From assembly GCA_013140465.1 (NCBI GenBank), contig JABFST010000121.1:1-6880 (forward strand): a DNA stretch of 6,880 nt. Direction: 5' to 3'. A program made the translations under genes and the position numbers. Below the pieces are notes generated by a model. That model saw only the letters and a program-made list of their open reading frames with translations. It ran no database searches and was not told where the DNA came from. Positions 6,289 to 6,880 of this stretch are shown piece after piece (position 1 is the first letter of the stretch; every line of letters begins with the position of its first letter). The stretch comes from Methylococcaceae bacterium (GTDB lineage Bacteria > Pseudomonadota > Gammaproteobacteria > Methylococcales > Methylomonadaceae).

Positions 6289-6880
6289 ATGTTCAATAAA
6301 TTTTTTCAAAGTGTAGTCCCGCCACCCGTGCTTGAAGCGACTGAAACGCTGGCAACGCGCTATCAACAACAGGTTGCGCAACAGCATTTGTGTTACGACG
6401 CTGCGCAGCTAGCGGCCTTAAGCCATTTGCAGGATCTGCTGGATCATCTGCTACTCGTGGCCCATTATGACAGCCAGTCGTATCTGCATAAATTAGTAGT
6501 GCCTACGCCGCCTAAGGCCAAAAGCGTGTATTTATATGGTGACGTGGGGCGTGGCAAGTCGATGTTAATGTCATTGTTTTATGAGGCTTGCCCGATTGAG
6601 CAAAAACAGCGGCTGCATTTTAATTGTTTTATGTTGGACGTCCATGCCTTTATCCATGAATGTCGGCAAACCCCCAACACCGATGCCATTAGCGCATTGG
6701 CGCAAAAAATAAGGGCCAACACCTTGTTGCTGTGTTTGGATGAGTTTCATGTCACCGACATTGCCGATGCCATGATTCTGGAGCGGCTGTTTGGTAAATT
6801 ATTTGATCTGGGGCTGTATGTGGTGTTTACCTCTAACCGCCATCCCGATGATTTATACCAAGGCGGCTTACAGCGCGAAC
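6289..6880 (+). CDS. zapE: Cell division protein ZapE / AFG1-like ATPase (3' end missing)
   Basis: ZapE is an AAA+-type P-loop ATPase of the AFG1 family. In E. coli it joins the division ring late in constriction and affects FtsZ assembly; mitochondrial relatives work in protein quality control. The first 197 residues are visible, about half of the usual 360-385. They include the N-terminal helical segment (LATRYQQQVAQQHLCYDAAQ), the family block SVYLYGDVGRGKSMLM with Walker A GDVGRGKS (84-91), the stretch KQRLHFNCFMLDVH (106-119), Walker B LLLCLDEF (146-153) followed by HVTDIADAMIL, and the sensor-like VVFTSNRHPDDLYQGGLQR (178-196). ATG 6289 is the first start after an in-frame stop at 6256, so the N-terminus is secure despite the absent ribosome site. 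The frame stays open to the window edge. It is divergent from lpxC, with its own candidate promoter at 6157. Confidence 0.93.
   Translation, partial: MFNKFFQSVVPPPVLEATETLATRYQQQVAQQHLCYDAAQLAALSHLQDLLDHLLLVAHYDSQSYLHKLVVPTPPKAKSVYLYGDVGRGKSMLMSLFYEACPIEQKQRLHFNCFMLDVHAFIHECRQTPNTDAISALAQKIRANTLLLCLDEFHVTDIADAMILERLFGKLFDLGLYVVFTSNRHPDDLYQGGLQRE

Noticed and set aside
1..6880. Novel defence, mobile or biosynthetic system spanning the window
   Set aside because: Every supported gene belongs to a known housekeeping family and no hallmark of a transferred island is seen. Only the aldolase loop and the non-coding elements stand out.

Overview
This 6.9 kb window looks like ordinary chromosomal housekeeping DNA from a gammaproteobacterium. 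The lpxC, dciA, ubiK, comM and zapE products all read like gammaproteobacterial versions, and base composition looks close to balanced and even throughout. The Calvin-cycle-type class II aldolase and the AldB/ExaC-type aldehyde dehydrogenase would suit an autotroph or a C1-using lineage such as Methylococcales, but that placement is only a guess. I see no transposase, integrase, phage gene, toxin or CRISPR array.

Layout. Positions 1-1442 (+) are the 3' part of an aldehyde dehydrogenase gene. A 1450-1550 gap with a REP-like palindrome leads to ubiK (1551-1811, +), a small ubiquinone-biosynthesis accessory factor. The 208 bp gap after ubiK holds a perfect 15-bp-stem hairpin flanked by 8-bp direct repeats, and a second palindrome that shares a 12-base word with the first. 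Then come comM (2020-3528, +), a class II aldolase (3567-4568, +) and dciA (4587-5045, +), separated by only 38 and 18 bp, so they are probably cotranscribed. An 80 bp spacer of three stacked hairpins separates dciA from the convergent lpxC (5126-6049, -). A 239 bp divergent intergenic region follows, with an extended -10 for lpxC, a consensus TATAAT facing right, a 16-bp perfect palindrome at its expected start point and a possible 27-codon ORF. It leads to zapE (6289 to the window end, +), which is cut off.

The gene products act in separate processes: aldehyde oxidation, ubiquinone synthesis, branch migration during transformation, sugar-phosphate aldol chemistry, loading of the replicative helicase, lipid A synthesis and cell division. 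I find no evidence that they form one new system. The most unusual coding feature is the aldolase. It keeps the metal ligands and the catalytic Asp of class II fructose-bisphosphate aldolases but appears to lack the mobile-loop segment that carries the family's catalytic Glu, so its activity or substrate may differ from the name it would get automatically. The non-coding palindromes and the zapE promoter/palindrome are the other points worth checking.
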